Assembly (NCBI GenBank): GCA_047495785.1
Contig: JBLDXI010000004.1
Location: 2,852,001-2,916,000, forward strand
Reading direction: 5' to 3'
Length of the DNA: 64,000 bases
DNA from: Lepidodermella squamata
Lineage: Eukaryota; Gastrotricha
The translations under genes and the position numbers were made by a program. Below the pieces are notes generated by a model. It did not search any database. It worked only from the letters and a program-made list of their open reading frames with translations, and was not told the DNA's origin. Below are positions 47,884-59,703 of this stretch, piece after piece. Position 1 is the stretch's first letter. Every line of letters starts with the position of its first letter.

Positions 47884-50013
47884 TGCTCACTGCCGATCTG
47901 ATTCGAATGTGACGATTCGAAGCAGCTACGCGAAGCCTGGATTCAACTGTCTTCATAGATTCGACTTCTTGTCCCTTTCTTGTCACTAATAATAGCTTTT
48001 ATGCCGATGTTATGTAGAACTTCTGTCTAGTTATTTCGACAATTAGGCCAATTAAGAAAAAATAAAGATAACTTGACCTGAAAACATTTGAATGAAAAAA
48101 ACCGGTTTGCTATATTTGAATCCTCATTTTAGCGGATTCCAGGTGAGGTTGTCAGTCGTCAGCAGGGCTGGGGCGTTAAACAATATGTTTGAACATACCG
48201 CAAAAATAGGTCAGAAACAGTTGAAAAAACAGAGGTTATACAGGTTGTATCGTTTTTACTGGCGGGGTTTGTGGTGTAATGGTGTAGTCTCTACATAGCT
48301 GCGCAAGCCCTAGAGAGCGATGTTCGATTTCCGGCGACAGCAGTCGTCGCGGAAAGAAAATGGAACTGGATGAGCGTCATCTATCATCCACTCGCTTTCG
48401 GGCCTGCGGTCCACCAAGCCGCTAAAAATTGGTACCGCTTGCGGGTAATGGGCTGGAATGCTGCGAACGCCTGGCCCCGGATCCAGCATGCATACCCCGG
48501 TATGGGTTCCAGTTTACGCTCAGGGCCTAGAAAAGGATATGAGCGTATGTTCCGACAGGAGTGCTTCTCAAAACAGATATCTCCGTTGTTCACAGTGACT
48601 AAGCATTGTAGGGTATGGTATGAGAATTGTATGGAATTTGTAGGTCCCAGGGTCCATACAATCGAAAGACCCTGCAGGCTGACGCATTCAATTCCATGAC
48701 CATTTTTAGTGAATTGCGTAATAATTATGCGTTTTTTTAATTTTTTAAAATCATCAACTAAATTCCAGAAAAAAAACACACACACGTTATCAAACTCCCC
48801 CGCGTTTTCCCTGCCTTCGAGTTTTTACTATTCGAAAAATGGCCAATTATCTCACCGCTTAAAAATCGCGCTATTTCCCGTCATTTTGAACTCTCAATTC
48901 CAAATTAATTGTAATATTAAAAAGATTGGTTCCGATTTTTATGGTTTCGAAATTAATTAAGCTCTGTAATTAAAAGATACGGGCGCTTTCCATATTCCCC
49001 GTAACATCGTTTTCAGCAAAATCAAAATGAAGCGAATAATTTTGCCAACGGTTTGTCATCAATAACGCTGGTTCCACACGGTTCCGTCTTCGCATGAGTT
49101 GGCTCTGAAATCATGGGTAAATTGTAAATATTTCGCGATTTTTTGTCATGATTTACGGTCAAATTTGCAGAATTAAATAGAAGTAGAAATTAAAAAAAAA
49201 TAGTAATGGTGAGTCATGTGATTTATTTTTAACTAGCGAGTGTGACATAGAGCGTGGCTCGTTATATTAAGAGAGTAAGGGCCAAAAAACAGGCAATTAT
49301 TCCAAAATTTGTTGAAAATCAAGGTGAGCTCGGAAAATTCCAGGTAAAATCCTGGGGCTTCATATTTGTATTCCGCTGCTACCTGTATCATTTCATTAAT
49401 TGTTGAGCTCAACCTGGTTTTTCTAGAAATTCTGCAAAAAAGGTCCAAACTTGACGCATGTTTGAGAGTGACCTTTGGACCCATTGTTTGAGCTACTGTA
49501 AACTGAGAGATAGACCCTGAACAAAATTAATTTAGTCATGGCGATTTCCAGCCATTAAATTCAAAAAATGAATGCGAACAAATTGGAAAGAAACCCAAAA
49601 GTCGATAGTTCATAAGAATTATCGAAATTGAAAAATATTTGAAATTACTAAATACTTAGGCGAATAAATGATTTGGCATTAATTCAATTTCAAAATTTCT
49701 TTTTTAAAATTATGATAATTTCTCTATTAATTTTCGGTGTGGCTATTGGCACATGGTTATGTGCCCCTTTTTGGCTATTGGCACATTTTATGTGCCTCTT
49801 ATTGGCTATTGGCACATAACATGTAAAATGAGTAGAAATCGTAATTTATGTCATTATTTGAATGAAAAAAGTTACTACCATCGTAATTCCGGCGCGTGGA
49901 TTTGAGTTGATTTATTCACTGACGATTTTTTTTCCCGGCCACGTGCATTTAAACAGCATATTAGAAGCGGGTTTATAAGTGTTTATGATAGTCTTCTTTG
50001 TAGCATCTTTATC
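47884..50013. other. Intergenic with repeats, no gene seen
   Basis: AATAAA at 48061 serves gene D. About 48162-48255 is a fragment of the hAT family inserted at 50415 (GCAGGGCTGGGGCGTTAAAC). A tRNA-like unit lies at 48266-48345. At 49740-49820 GGCTATTGGCACAT is repeated three times, each followed by ATGTGCC-like sequence. Nothing else is supported. Confidence 0.5.
48266..48345 (+). repeat. tRNA-like unit
   Basis: Box A TGGTGTAATGG at about 48272 and box B TGTTCGATTTCC at about 48320. Structure beyond the two boxes is poor. Probably SINE-derived. Confidence 0.5.
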
Positions 50014-52157
50014 ATGGATGACGCTTTAGAGATAAAAGTCGGCGATGTTTTTCCTACTGGTGAATCGTTTCTAGCCAAGTATGACCTGGTGAAAACAGCC
50101 GGTAAACATCCTTTTCGTGTTCGGTCCACCTCTGAAACCCAGATTATTCGCCAATGTCGGCACGGTATTCTCAGGGCGAGTAGATCAACTGGGAAACGAG
50201 AAACGCAGAACTATCTCTTTCGAGATTGTCCCGGTATCGTTAAATGCTCTTACTCAAAGATCACTGACTGTTGGGAGGTTACTGAGTCTAATTGGACTCA
50301 TACCCACCCTCTCGGTGGAAAATGGTTTCCGAACGACAATCGTCTCACAGAAGAAGAAGTAAGCAATACCGTTAATTTGATCAAAAACTACGCGATCAAA
50401 CCTAGCCTCTTGGCCAGGGTTGGGGCTGTTTAAACAATCTGTTTATACAGTATGTTTAAACATACTGTTTAAACAGGTCCGAAAAATCTGAAAAAACAGG
50501 GTTTATACAGGTCGAACAGTGTTTTAACTACGATCTAACTTAAATGGTATATCGGAGCATAAAAATATAGATCAGGTTTCCCTAACATTTGCTTATGATG
50601 TAGCTGATGGTAGATATAAGCTCTGAGCTCTGAAGAAACAATCGAAAATGGCTGAGTAAATGTCAATCAGTCAGCTGATCGATCACCAATAACCGATAAT
50701 CGATAACCGATAATCGGTGTCGAATGCTATAAAGCTGATGTCACCAGCTTGTTCAGCGGCAAAAGTTACCCTAGAATCCAAAGTTTCAAGCCTCTATCTA
50801 TCATAATAACGAAGATATCGCGAAATCAGTTCATGCTTCCGGTAGGGTATAATTGGGCGGTTTCGTGCCTTTAAAGTTGAAATGTTCAAAAAAATCGGCA
50901 AAACCGCTTCCTTTGACCTTGGAAACCCCCTTAGAAACCCCGGGGGGAACCTTTTCACGGCGGATCCGAATACGTTTTCAGAATTTCAGTAGCTGTCATA
51001 CTTCCGGAAATAATTGCATTTTTTGAATTATTTTATTACTTTATTGCACCTTCATCATTTTGTCTTTCTGAATGAGAAAATAGTCGAGTAATACATCAAA
51101 CTATGCAGTTTTTCACGCAGAATCACGTGGTGCAACTTAAAATTCAACTAGAGATACAGTTGACGAGATGTAGCTCGGAGCAAAATACCCATTTTTACAC
51201 TATCTGTATATATACCTGTTTAAACATGTGTTTAAACGTTTAAACGTTTAAACAGATCCGAAATTTGAAATATCTGTATAAACCCCAACCCTGCTCTTGG
51301 CAAGAAACATCAAGAAAAATACAGGTAATAAATGCAACATTCTTCGATATTCTCACTTCACTTTTCACATTCAAATTGGTTTAGGAAAGGTTGTCTCTAG
51401 AAAGTTTATCAACAACCTAAAGATGAAACATCTGTCGAATGAAGTCCACCAGGCGGAGCTCAGTAGCTTCATTGATGACATCAAGGCAAACGGAGGCGTA
51501 GTGGAAAAGCGTGATGATGGCGATGGTGTCACTCAAGCCATGTTTATTGCTACGCCAAAGATGATTGGTACCGTGGCAAGACAAAGGCCTCGAACTGTTC
51601 TCCTAGATACCACCTTCAAAACCAACAAGGAAGGATACAAAGCCCTCTGTTTTTGCTACAAAAATGCCGATAACGGTAGAACTGGCGTCGCTGGCATAGC
51701 CCTGCTTGAAGACGAATCGGACGATAATGTCCGATTTATTTTGGAATCTTTCAAAACTATCCACAAGCCGGGCATCTTCCTTGTGGATAAGGACCTTCAT
51801 CCAATTGATTTGGTGGAAAAAATATTCGACTGCATAGTTTTGTTGTGCGCCTTTCACGCGTTGAAATATATGCGAAACCTCATTGCTACAGCAGTTTGTC
51901 GATTGGAAGTCAAAAAAGAACTATCCACCGCTTTCAAGGATATGGTACACGCCCGCTACGAGCCTCAATTCAAAACGGCAGAAAAGGCATTCGTCTCCCT
52001 TGCTAAAGGTTTGGAAGTACGAAAGCCTGGCGGTAAACCTAACGAATACATTGAGCTACTGCCTTATTTCGAACAAAATTGGTTGGCATCAAAGGCGATG
52101 TGGGCGAAATATGCCCGCCGTATGTACGAAACTATGAATCAAGATACGACCAATTAG
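50014..52157 (+). pseudogene. MULE (Mutator-like) transposase gene split by a hAT insertion
   Basis: ATG 50014. The N-terminal part has a WRKY-GCM1/FLYWCH-like zinc pattern (CPGIVKCSYSK … WEVTESNWTHTHPLG). At 50415-51293 an 879-bp hAT element interrupts the codon series. Past it the frame resumes (RNIKKNTG) and, allowing a 60-odd-nt intron (GTAATAAATG…GGTTTAG), continues with TVLLDTTFKTNKEGYKALCF (first catalytic Asp), GIFLVDKDLHPIDLVEKIF (second Asp) and LLCAFHALKYMRN (C/H motif), as in MULE and ZSWIM1/3-type DDE transposases. It stops at 52157 without the C-terminal SWIM zinc finger. Removing the insertion and one 8-bp duplication would leave a single reading frame, so the gene was open when hit. 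It is now inactive and possibly 3'-truncated. Confidence 0.8.
50415..51293. mobile_element. 879-bp hAT element with exact 8-bp target-site duplication
   Basis: Ends CAGGGTTGGGG…CCCCAACCCTG are flanked by CTCTTGGC at 50407-50414 and 51294-51301. Subterminal GTTTAAAC and CTGTTTAAACA motifs recur about ten times. No transposase ORF, so it is non-autonomous. A fragment of the same family is at about 48162. Confidence 0.93.
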
Positions 52158-54930
52158 TTTTTTCAATCGCTAAGTCTCAAAATGGGCATGAAAAAGTCGA
52201 AAAAGGCCATAGAAACGTTAATGCTGAATTTTGCTGACAATTTCAGCCATATTTCAGTTTTAAATTCAACCCCGGCTTGTCTCACAGCCAATTTTTTTGG
52301 GAGAAAATAATTGCTATTACACGCAGTAAAATTAGTATTTTTGTTACATTTTTTAGAATTACGACAAAAACGTGGTGTTTTTCGTAACGCTTCAGCTCTG
52401 TGAAAATGCTATTTCAAAGCCTTCAAGGCGTGTTTAACTTGAAAAATCAAAGAATGTGCGAAACAGATTTGAAGAAAAGAAACGAAACGCCTGAATAGCC
52501 GATAATTGATTGTCTCAGCTTTGAATGAGGTCAGTATGATGTAGTGTATGGTAGTGTATGGCATTGTATGTCGAAATCGAGGACAGTGCGTAATTGTGTA
52601 GTGGCGTCATACATTACAAACAATTCACCATACGTATGCATTCTTAGTCACTGGTTGTTCACCAAATTTTGAATGCGACGTGGGAAAAGATTTAGGGTGG
52701 GCAATTTCTGCTCAGTCTTGATCCCATCAAAATAAATGAAACCATAGTGAAAAAGAGGTTTTTGTATCGTAACAACGACTGTGTTGTCCACCTCAAATTT
52801 TATTCCAAATTTGTTGAGCAACGAAGATATCTGTTTTGAGAAATTCAACTTTGAAAAATGAAGACTGCGATTTTCGCTTGAGTGCTTACTCTGGTCATTT
52901 TCGTGTCTTGAAAGTTAACATTTTCAAAATCAATTTATCCAATCATCGATTCGTCTTACTTAGAGGAATTTTTCCTTAACACAATCGAGGTAAACATCGG
53001 AATTCTACTTCTTTGAACCTTTGAACCGTATTTTTTACCAAAATCAACGCCGAGAATTATCAGTCAAAATTCATGCTCATTTCAGGTGATATAACAAGCT
53101 TTTTCGAAACAACACGGGTTCTCGGAAAATATTTTATTGAATATGTAACTATGAAATTTCGAGAAAAGAAAATTGTAGAAACTAGCTAGAGAGGGTTGGT
53201 CGCGCTATCGCAAAATTGGACGCCCTTAGCTCAGCGCAAAAACTCTCCCCACCGTCCCCTCAAGTGTTTCGTATGCCGACCCTCTAGTTCTTTTAACAGT
53301 CGTTTCGCATTCACAAGTTAGCTCGCTTCAGTCGTTATGAGCTATTGCTCCAGATCAAATTCACAAGAGCAGCGCTCATAAAAATGCAGGCACATCGAGA
53401 ATGGCATGATCCATGCTCTCATTCTAGAAAAGAGAGTAATGGTGTCTATGTAAAGACTCCCTAACTTTTTGGTTCTGGCACCCCCTCGTTTGAGAGATAC
53501 CGCTAGTCCTTCGTGCAAGTAAAAGGGCAAGTATAGCATAGCGACTCGACCTGTTTTGCGCAGAGAACCCACTTGCGAACCCATGCAAGTCATATCCCAA
53601 ATTATGGATCCATCCCACCCAGTTCGGCCAACGTTCTGCGTGACTGTAAAACCGTCACTGTTAACCCTAGTTTTCTTGTCGAACAGTTGCGAAGGTTTCT
53701 ACGCAATGCCAACCCTATTAATTTTACAAATTATTTCATTTTTTCATTGAAAACTTTACCCCCAATGAATCTTAGACTCAATCAGCATTAAATAACCGTG
53801 TTGAGATGACGACATCTGGACATTTATCAGCTATAACGGGACCGTCATCGACGCGTCGCTGGTTAATTGCAATTTCCCACTAACGATAAACCCAACTTCT
53901 AAGTTCTAGTCTTAGAACATCCAACATCCTCAAGTCGCACCCAGATATAACGAAGCCGATACAGTCACCTGACATAAAGAACAGTTACAACATTGAGCGT
54001 TACAATTCCATATGCAGCTGCTTTTGGTTCTTGGCCATGATGTTTGATCAACTTGAATCTCAAGCGGAAAACTGCCAGGTGGTGCTAGGCGAGATGTTCC
54101 TCCATCTTGAGTCGATGATTGTATTGCAATTTGTTGATGAAGGGCAAGTAATGTTATATTTTCCGCTAAATTCATGTATGAAAAACAATATTATGAATTA
54201 ACAGCGAACTGCGATAGTAGCGCTTTAGTAACGCAGGGGTCCAGAAAGTTGCTATTAGAAACGATACTCAAAGAAGGAGGCTCAAGGAATTATTTGGTAT
54301 AGCGTAGTTTTAGAAGCGAGCATTTTATCGAAGCTTACATTTCAGAATTAATAAACCACTGTAAGAAAGCCACACTAAATGAGCTTTCCCACACTAGTTT
54401 GCTTTCTTAAATCAGAGCGTAGGTATTTGTCCGCTGAGAAAAAATAGTTATTAAATATTAATTTACTTTATTAATATTTCTGCGTTGTTTGAATCAATGG
54501 AGATAATCAATACTCAAATCATGGCTTCCTAGGGGATTATTAAGGCAAGCTTACAACCAGGCAAGTACCTCAGATTACCGGAGATGCTTTGCAACATTGA
54601 AAGGGCGATGCTTCCCTCAAATTCTCTCGAATCTGATCGATTACCGTGCCTTCATCTCGGCCTTATGCGTGGCAGCACAATGTTACAAATTGGCCTGAGA
54701 TTGCGTGATGCGAATAACTATGGTACATAACAACGTCCGACAATAACAAATGATATATAGTATGTAATATATACATACATTTATTCATCGACTGTGAAAA
54801 ACACAACAAAACTACCATCAAGGTTGACAATATTATTAATCGCGAAGCGCAGCTCTTATAAATCCCTCCTTCTTACACACGCACACGCAAACGCACACAA
54901 ATCTAAAAGTAGATCTTTCGGACCTGGATC
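52158..54930. other. Intergenic, no gene seen
   Basis: Several short ORFs without recognisable features. A TGTATGGTAGTGTATGG microsatellite-like stretch is at about 52543-52570. Confidence 0.4.
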
Positions 54931-54936
54931 CTGTTT

Positions 54937-55404
54937 TTGCAGCAGCTGAAAATTGAGATAGATCCAAAATCCCTTGGCGGTTCATATTTTGCAAAACTAG
55001 AATTTCGCAATGGTGGAGTCCTTATCGTTAGCGAGGCGCCAAACAACCACTTTACTATTTATAGATTTTATAGAAAGTACGTTCGGCCATTAAACGTAAA
55101 TTCAAAGTACGATCGAATGAGTCATCAAAGTGGTTGTTTTGGCGCGTCGCTAACGTTATGTCATTCAACATTCAACAAAACACACCGACTCACACTTCCG
55201 ACTCCCGACCTTCTTCAAGGTTGGGATCTCGAACTATTTGATGACTTACGCATGATATTACCTTCTTCTAAACTACCTATTGCAAAAAAGTCGAAATGCA
55301 GTACCAGTAATAGCAAGTTTATTTTCTCAATTCCACAAACCTGTGTAATTTATACTACGATAACAGCTTTCAGGAAATGCGCATCAAAGTTAACACATCT
55401 ATAG
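54937..55404 (+). other. 155-codon ORF containing an inverted repeat
   Basis: No domain is recognised. The DNA includes inverted copies of GGCGCCAAACAACCACTTT (about 55036) and AAAGTGGTTGTTTTGGCGC (about 55127), so at least part is a hairpin repeat and the ORF is probably fortuitous. Confidence 0.25.
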
Positions 55405-55407
55405 GGT

Positions 55408-56022
55408 TCAATCCAATGATTTCGTCCAAAGACGAGGCTGGTGAAACTCGACCGTGGTAAAAATCTCCGATGCCAAAGAGCCTTTGGGCGACTTCTTCAC
55501 CTGCGATGATGTCGAAGTCATCATCGTAGTCCGTCTCTTGTGATGATAGGCATGTTTGCTGAGTTGAGACGCATCGTCGAAATGCTGCAGACACACATAG
55601 CATGTGACGGCGAATTTATCGAAATGGCAAGTTCGAACATGGTAGAGAAGACCATTGAGGGAATTATATATTCTTTTATTAGGACAATAATCGCACCCGA
55701 ATCCAATTTTTTGATTTTTTTCATTATTCACATTTAAATTACAAGAGGTAGGAGGTTTGACCTAAAAAAGACAATTAGGAACAAACAAAAAATGACGGTA
55801 AATATCTTTCTTTACCGAAGGTAAATCAGCATAATAAGAAGATTTGATCGGGATCTCCGCGTCTGGATGAAAAGCTGAAAGTCTATCCGAGTTTATTGCG
55901 GCAAGGTTTTGCTTGGGTAATGTTCGAGCCCATGGAGCTATTGTGCTAATCGAAATAATAGTTGCTTGAGGAGATGAGCTATTCCGCGATAAATTCAACG
56001 GCTTCGACGCACTTTCATCCAT
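55408..56022 (-). CDS. Two-exon C2H2 zinc-finger protein
   Basis: Exon 1 is 56022-55816 (69 codons, Ser/Pro-rich, MDESASKPLNLSRNSSSPQA), intron 55815-55762 (54 nt, GTAAAG…TTTTAG), exon 2 is 55761-55408. It encodes about 186 residues. Exon 2 has two C2H2-like fingers: CDYCPNKRIYNSLNGLLYHV (CxxC … HVRTCH) and CYVCLQHFDDASQLSKHAYH (CxxC … HxxxH). Likely a nucleic-acid-binding regulator. After the second finger a different frame reads into a more convincing acidic tail (ETD YDDDFDIIAGEEVAQRLF…), so a small frameshift or an unseen intron may lie near 55545. The end at 55408 is therefore uncertain. Confidence 0.6.
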
Positions 56023-56845
56023 TTTTTAGAGGTTTTCTAGAAACAATGGACAGTTAAATAAAACGTATCAAGTTGAAGCACGTAAGACAGTAAAGACTCA
56101 TTTTCTCTTTTGCTGGGACATGGGAGTATTCAAAAAATTTGGAAAGTCGAATCGTGGAAATACGGTCCACAGGGAATAAATATAGCTATTATTTGAATTC
56201 GTTAACATGTTTTATTTATCGCACGATTTCCAAAGATGCATCAGGTATTTGACATTAATGGATTCGGGAAAATCAGTAAGGCTGTCGTCGCATTGCGTTT
56301 GAAAGGAGCCCCTATTTGAATGTTCATGATGGATTTCTTATGAATAATAACGATTGAGTGGCTCCTTTCAAACGCAATGCGACGCTGTTTTCAAATTTGT
56401 AAAAAAAATAATACAAAATGCTTGAAAGCAGCGTCATTAATCGAAAAACACCACGCATCAGGAAATACGAGCCTGATAGAAATGAAAAATGAAAAGATTG
56501 GCACGCGACTGCCACGTGGCATAAACTCCAACGTTGGTGATGGCGCAGTGTTTGTTTGACCTGGACGACCTTTCTAGATTATTCAATAATAAATCTCGCA
56601 TTATCACGGTAATTAATAATAATGCTCATAGAAACAGCCTTGCGAAGTGCTTACCTTCGCTAGAGTCGACTTCATTCAACAAATATTTGTAACTTCGATG
56701 TGTTCGGCCTTGCAGCTGTAATAACAGAGTGAGTGAGACGTGATCTGGGCATGGCGCAGTTTGTCCTTTAGTATGTCGCCAATATCGAGTAGCGATCGCC
56801 AATGTCGCCATAATCGGCTAGATTAATGGGAAGACTGGCAAAAGG
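56023..56845. other. Intergenic with an inverted repeat
   Basis: TCGCATTGCGTTTGAAAGGAGCC at about 56289 recurs inverted at about 56360-56381 (GGCTCCTTTCAAACGCAATG), forming a hairpin of about 22 bp with a 50-nt loop. No gene is supported. Confidence 0.6.
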
Positions 56846-56991
56846 CAGGGTCCCGACTAGGTTCAGTTCTGAGGGAGGTAAATCGAGCATTTTGAGACCA
56901 AAATTTGCAAATCCACAGGGGGGACCCTTACGTTTTTCAGAAATTTTCGAACGTCAGGGGGGTTTGTTTACCCCCCGTACTCGGACCACTG
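56846..56991. mobile_element. 146-bp hAT MITE with 8-bp target-site duplication
   Basis: Begins CAGGGTCCCGACTAGG and ends CCCGTACTCGGACCACTG. It is flanked by GCAAAAGG at 56838-56845 and 56992-56999. The interior runs (GGGGGGACCC, CCCCCCGTAC) match the element at 11396-11554, so they are one family. Confidence 0.88.
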
Positions 56992-57477
56992 GCAAAAGGT
57001 GATTTTGTATTTACAATTTTCAAACAGATGCAGTTTAGAAGGCGCATGCAGCTTGGGCCAAAAATTCAGCTAACTGGTTAAGCGTCACGCTCCACTAGTC
57101 ACGTACCTCCCCCACAAAGAGGGAACGCGCCGGCCTTGCGTGATGCGTCGGCTGACCGAAAAAAGAAATGTTAGCACCTATCGAACACTGGCTACGAGCT
57201 GGTGTCAATATTTTCGGGGCGACACCATGCCTCTTCACAGCAAGGGCGTTCGTAACAAGTTGGGAGCTTTAAAATGTCCTTAAATTTGTCCTGAAAACTC
57301 ACCCCACCCCTTCTACCGGGCGCGATTACGTCAGGGCTATTGGCTATTGGCTGAAACTTTGCGAAAATGTAGAGGACACCCATCTCAAGAATTGGTGTAA
57401 AAATGAAATGGATATGTTGTACGGCTATAGGGGATTTAGGCCTTTAGGGTATGAGCATTGTATTTAACCAAAATAAT

Positions 57478-57748
57478 GGCCAAACCGTGAGGGTGACTAT
57501 CGATCATGATATATCAATTGATTGCTGTAATTAAGGGCTATCGATTAGTGCCAAATCGAATTCCGCGCGGAACTTTTGGAAATATGATTTTTGCCTTCAA
57601 AGTTAAAAAATGCGGAAATTTTGCGTTTTTTGGCCATAGCTTGACCCTGAGTGTGCCGCGTGGAATTTGACTTGGCACCAATCGATAGCGCTTAATTACA
57701 GCAATCGATTGATATATGATGATCGATAGTCACCCTCACGGTTTGGCC
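57478..57748. mobile_element. 271-bp palindromic MITE
   Basis: Arms of about 94 bp: GGCCAAACCGTGAGGGTGAC at the left end and its inverse GTCACCCTCACGGTTTGGCC at the right end, with few mismatches including the ATCGATTGATATATnATGAT region. The spacer is about 80 nt. No coding capacity. Confidence 0.88.
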
Positions 57749-57773
57749 GCTATGACAGTTTAAAATATTGCTT

Positions 57774-57866
57774 ATGCCGTATAGGCTTAAGCCTATACCG
57801 TATAAGCTTAGATCCTCTATAGGCGTACAACAGATATCTATTTATTTATTTATTTATTTATTCAGA
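57774..57866. repeat. 18-bp perfect palindrome and (ATTT)n microsatellite
   Basis: TATAGGCTTAAGCCTATA is a perfect palindrome at about 57781. At 57840-57863 ATTT is repeated about six times. Confidence 0.85.
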
Positions 57867-58033
57867 AGGCAACTAAGGCAATTAAATTCATTGAGGAAAT
57901 GGCAAACGAGCACTTTCTTTAATAAGCACAATAGCAGCACATCGCGTTGCCGTCGGTCAAGCACTGCAGCGTATGGGCAGTATCGGCATCGTGTTCTTCT
58001 CCCCTTCCGGTTTCCCGATAAAGTGTGTGTTGT

Positions 58034-58112
58034 GTGATGGCCATGATGCCTCAAAGCTTGTAGCCGCGACTTCTTATAGAGAAATCCTGGGTTCGATCCC
58101 CCGAGGTTTACC
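58034..58112 (+). repeat. tRNA-like unit
   Basis: Box B GGTTCGATCCC is clear at 58090. The upstream TGTGATGGCCATGATG is a weak box A. The sequence after it (GGTTTACCGGTGATCTAC…) has a diverged second copy at about 58275-58305, so the unit may head a dimeric repeat. Confidence 0.45.
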
Positions 58113-59024
58113 GGTGATCTACTTTCAGTTTGCCTCAGAAGTCCAAAAAACCTAAGAAACCGCACACTCCCAGGTTAAACGCTACGAGGGAAAAGCAGGG
58201 AAAAGTTATTTTTCCGCGGTGAAACTTATTCATTTTCCTATTGGAACAGTTGCTCAAATTTGCAGAACTTTTCACCGTTGATCTGCTCGCAGTTTACCTT
58301 AAAAGTGCCAGATATATATATAGGAAATTGCACACTTTAAACCCACTCCAAAGCTGAAAGGAAGAATGTGCGGCAATACTTTTGACGGCATTGTTAATCT
58401 ATATCGTCGAGGATAATTTAGGTTAAATATCACAGAAATTGACCGCAGGTTATGCATGACTTCACCGTAAACACACCGTAAGATGCCATGTTTTCACCGT
58501 AGAAATGCCGTATTCTTGCCGTTTTTTCTGCCCGCGACACAGCAAAAATAACATGGCGCATGAAAAATCGATAACGGTAGTACTTTTCCTATATTATCTA
58601 TGCATGCTAATATAAGGCTCACCTCGTACGGTTTTTTATGAAACACCCTGTAGAAGCTCATAATAGCATCGCAACAGTAAAAAAATCGAGTGCAATCAAT
58701 TTATTAAAGTGTTAAAATAGAGGCATTTTTGTCGTAGGAAAAAGCGTGAGCAATTGATCGGCATGTGTCGGCTGACTCGGCCTGCCGAGCCTCAATAGGC
58801 AGTGATTCCACAGTTCGGGACCTCCGTAACCCAGACTGAGCATTTCTTGTTTTGTGTCGCATTTAGGCTTGAACATAGGTTCGAAATTTCGAATCTCGTA
58901 TCAGGGAGGCGGGTTCAGGCAATCTATCACGGACGCGAAACGCGGCTGATTTTTTGGCAAACTGTATCGAATCACGACGCGTAACGAATTAGGCTCACTC
59001 ACCTTACTGTTTTTCCAGTTATTA

Positions 59025-59290
59025 TTAGGTTTCGAAGCAAAATTTAGTTGGCAAAATATCTACTAATTCTCTACGAAAGTAATTTGGGGAAATAATCTTA
59101 AAACAGTTTCCATCCCCAGCAGCTCCAGGATCCATTATCGAAGATTGGTTACCGGCTTCGTATTCCGGATGCATTCGGAAATAGGGAATACGTCGGGTGA
59201 AGTTTTCAAAATTCAAAAAATATCTCATGGTGCTGAAAAAAGTGACATTCGCGGCATTCGTCAACTTGTATGCGGCACCTAGCATTAACT
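59025..59290 (-). pseudogene. CTLD-like C-terminal exon fragment
   Basis: A minus-strand reading of about 87 codons ending GDGNCFKIISPN … PTKFCFET and stop. This resembles the final Cys-containing strand pair of a CTLD (…C…CxE), but the third Cys and the WxGL/WND motifs are absent. It lies 420 bp downstream of gene H on the same strand. Probably a remnant of a further paralogue. Confidence 0.3.
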
Positions 59291-59416
59291 AACTCAGATG
59301 GTTTCATACGAATTGCGATCGTCACGGGCGACACAGCTCCAGAAATTTGCTGCTGAAATGCAAAGAATTACGCATAGATGTCACAAAATAATCAGAGTTG
59401 CATCAACTGAGTTGAA

Positions 59417-59500
59417 TTGATAATGATTTTATTCCTCTCCTTCCCTGCGACTGAGCGTCTGTACCCTTTAGAGTTTTGAGGAAGGCAAACCAAACCAAAA
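59417..59500 (-). repeat. LINE 3' end fragment
   Basis: The sequence CGACTGAGCGTCTGTACCC … GTTTTGAGGAAGGC matches 35100-35150 (same 3' tail, minus orientation) and ends in AATAAAATCATTATC on the minus strand. A very short 5'-truncated insertion. Confidence 0.55.
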
Positions 59501-59703
59501 GAATCAGTCGCCCGCTCCCACGCCCCCATCGAGTTAAAATGTATATTTTAAATCTTGATGCTCAAAAACGAACTGCAATGTTTTTGCAAGCCTGTTTGGT
59601 TTATTCTACCGGTATTTTGTTGCAGCAACTCATCACGTATCATCAACATGTAAATAGGCAACATGTAGTTTAAAAGCTAACGGCAGCGTCAATGCCTTGC
59701 CAC

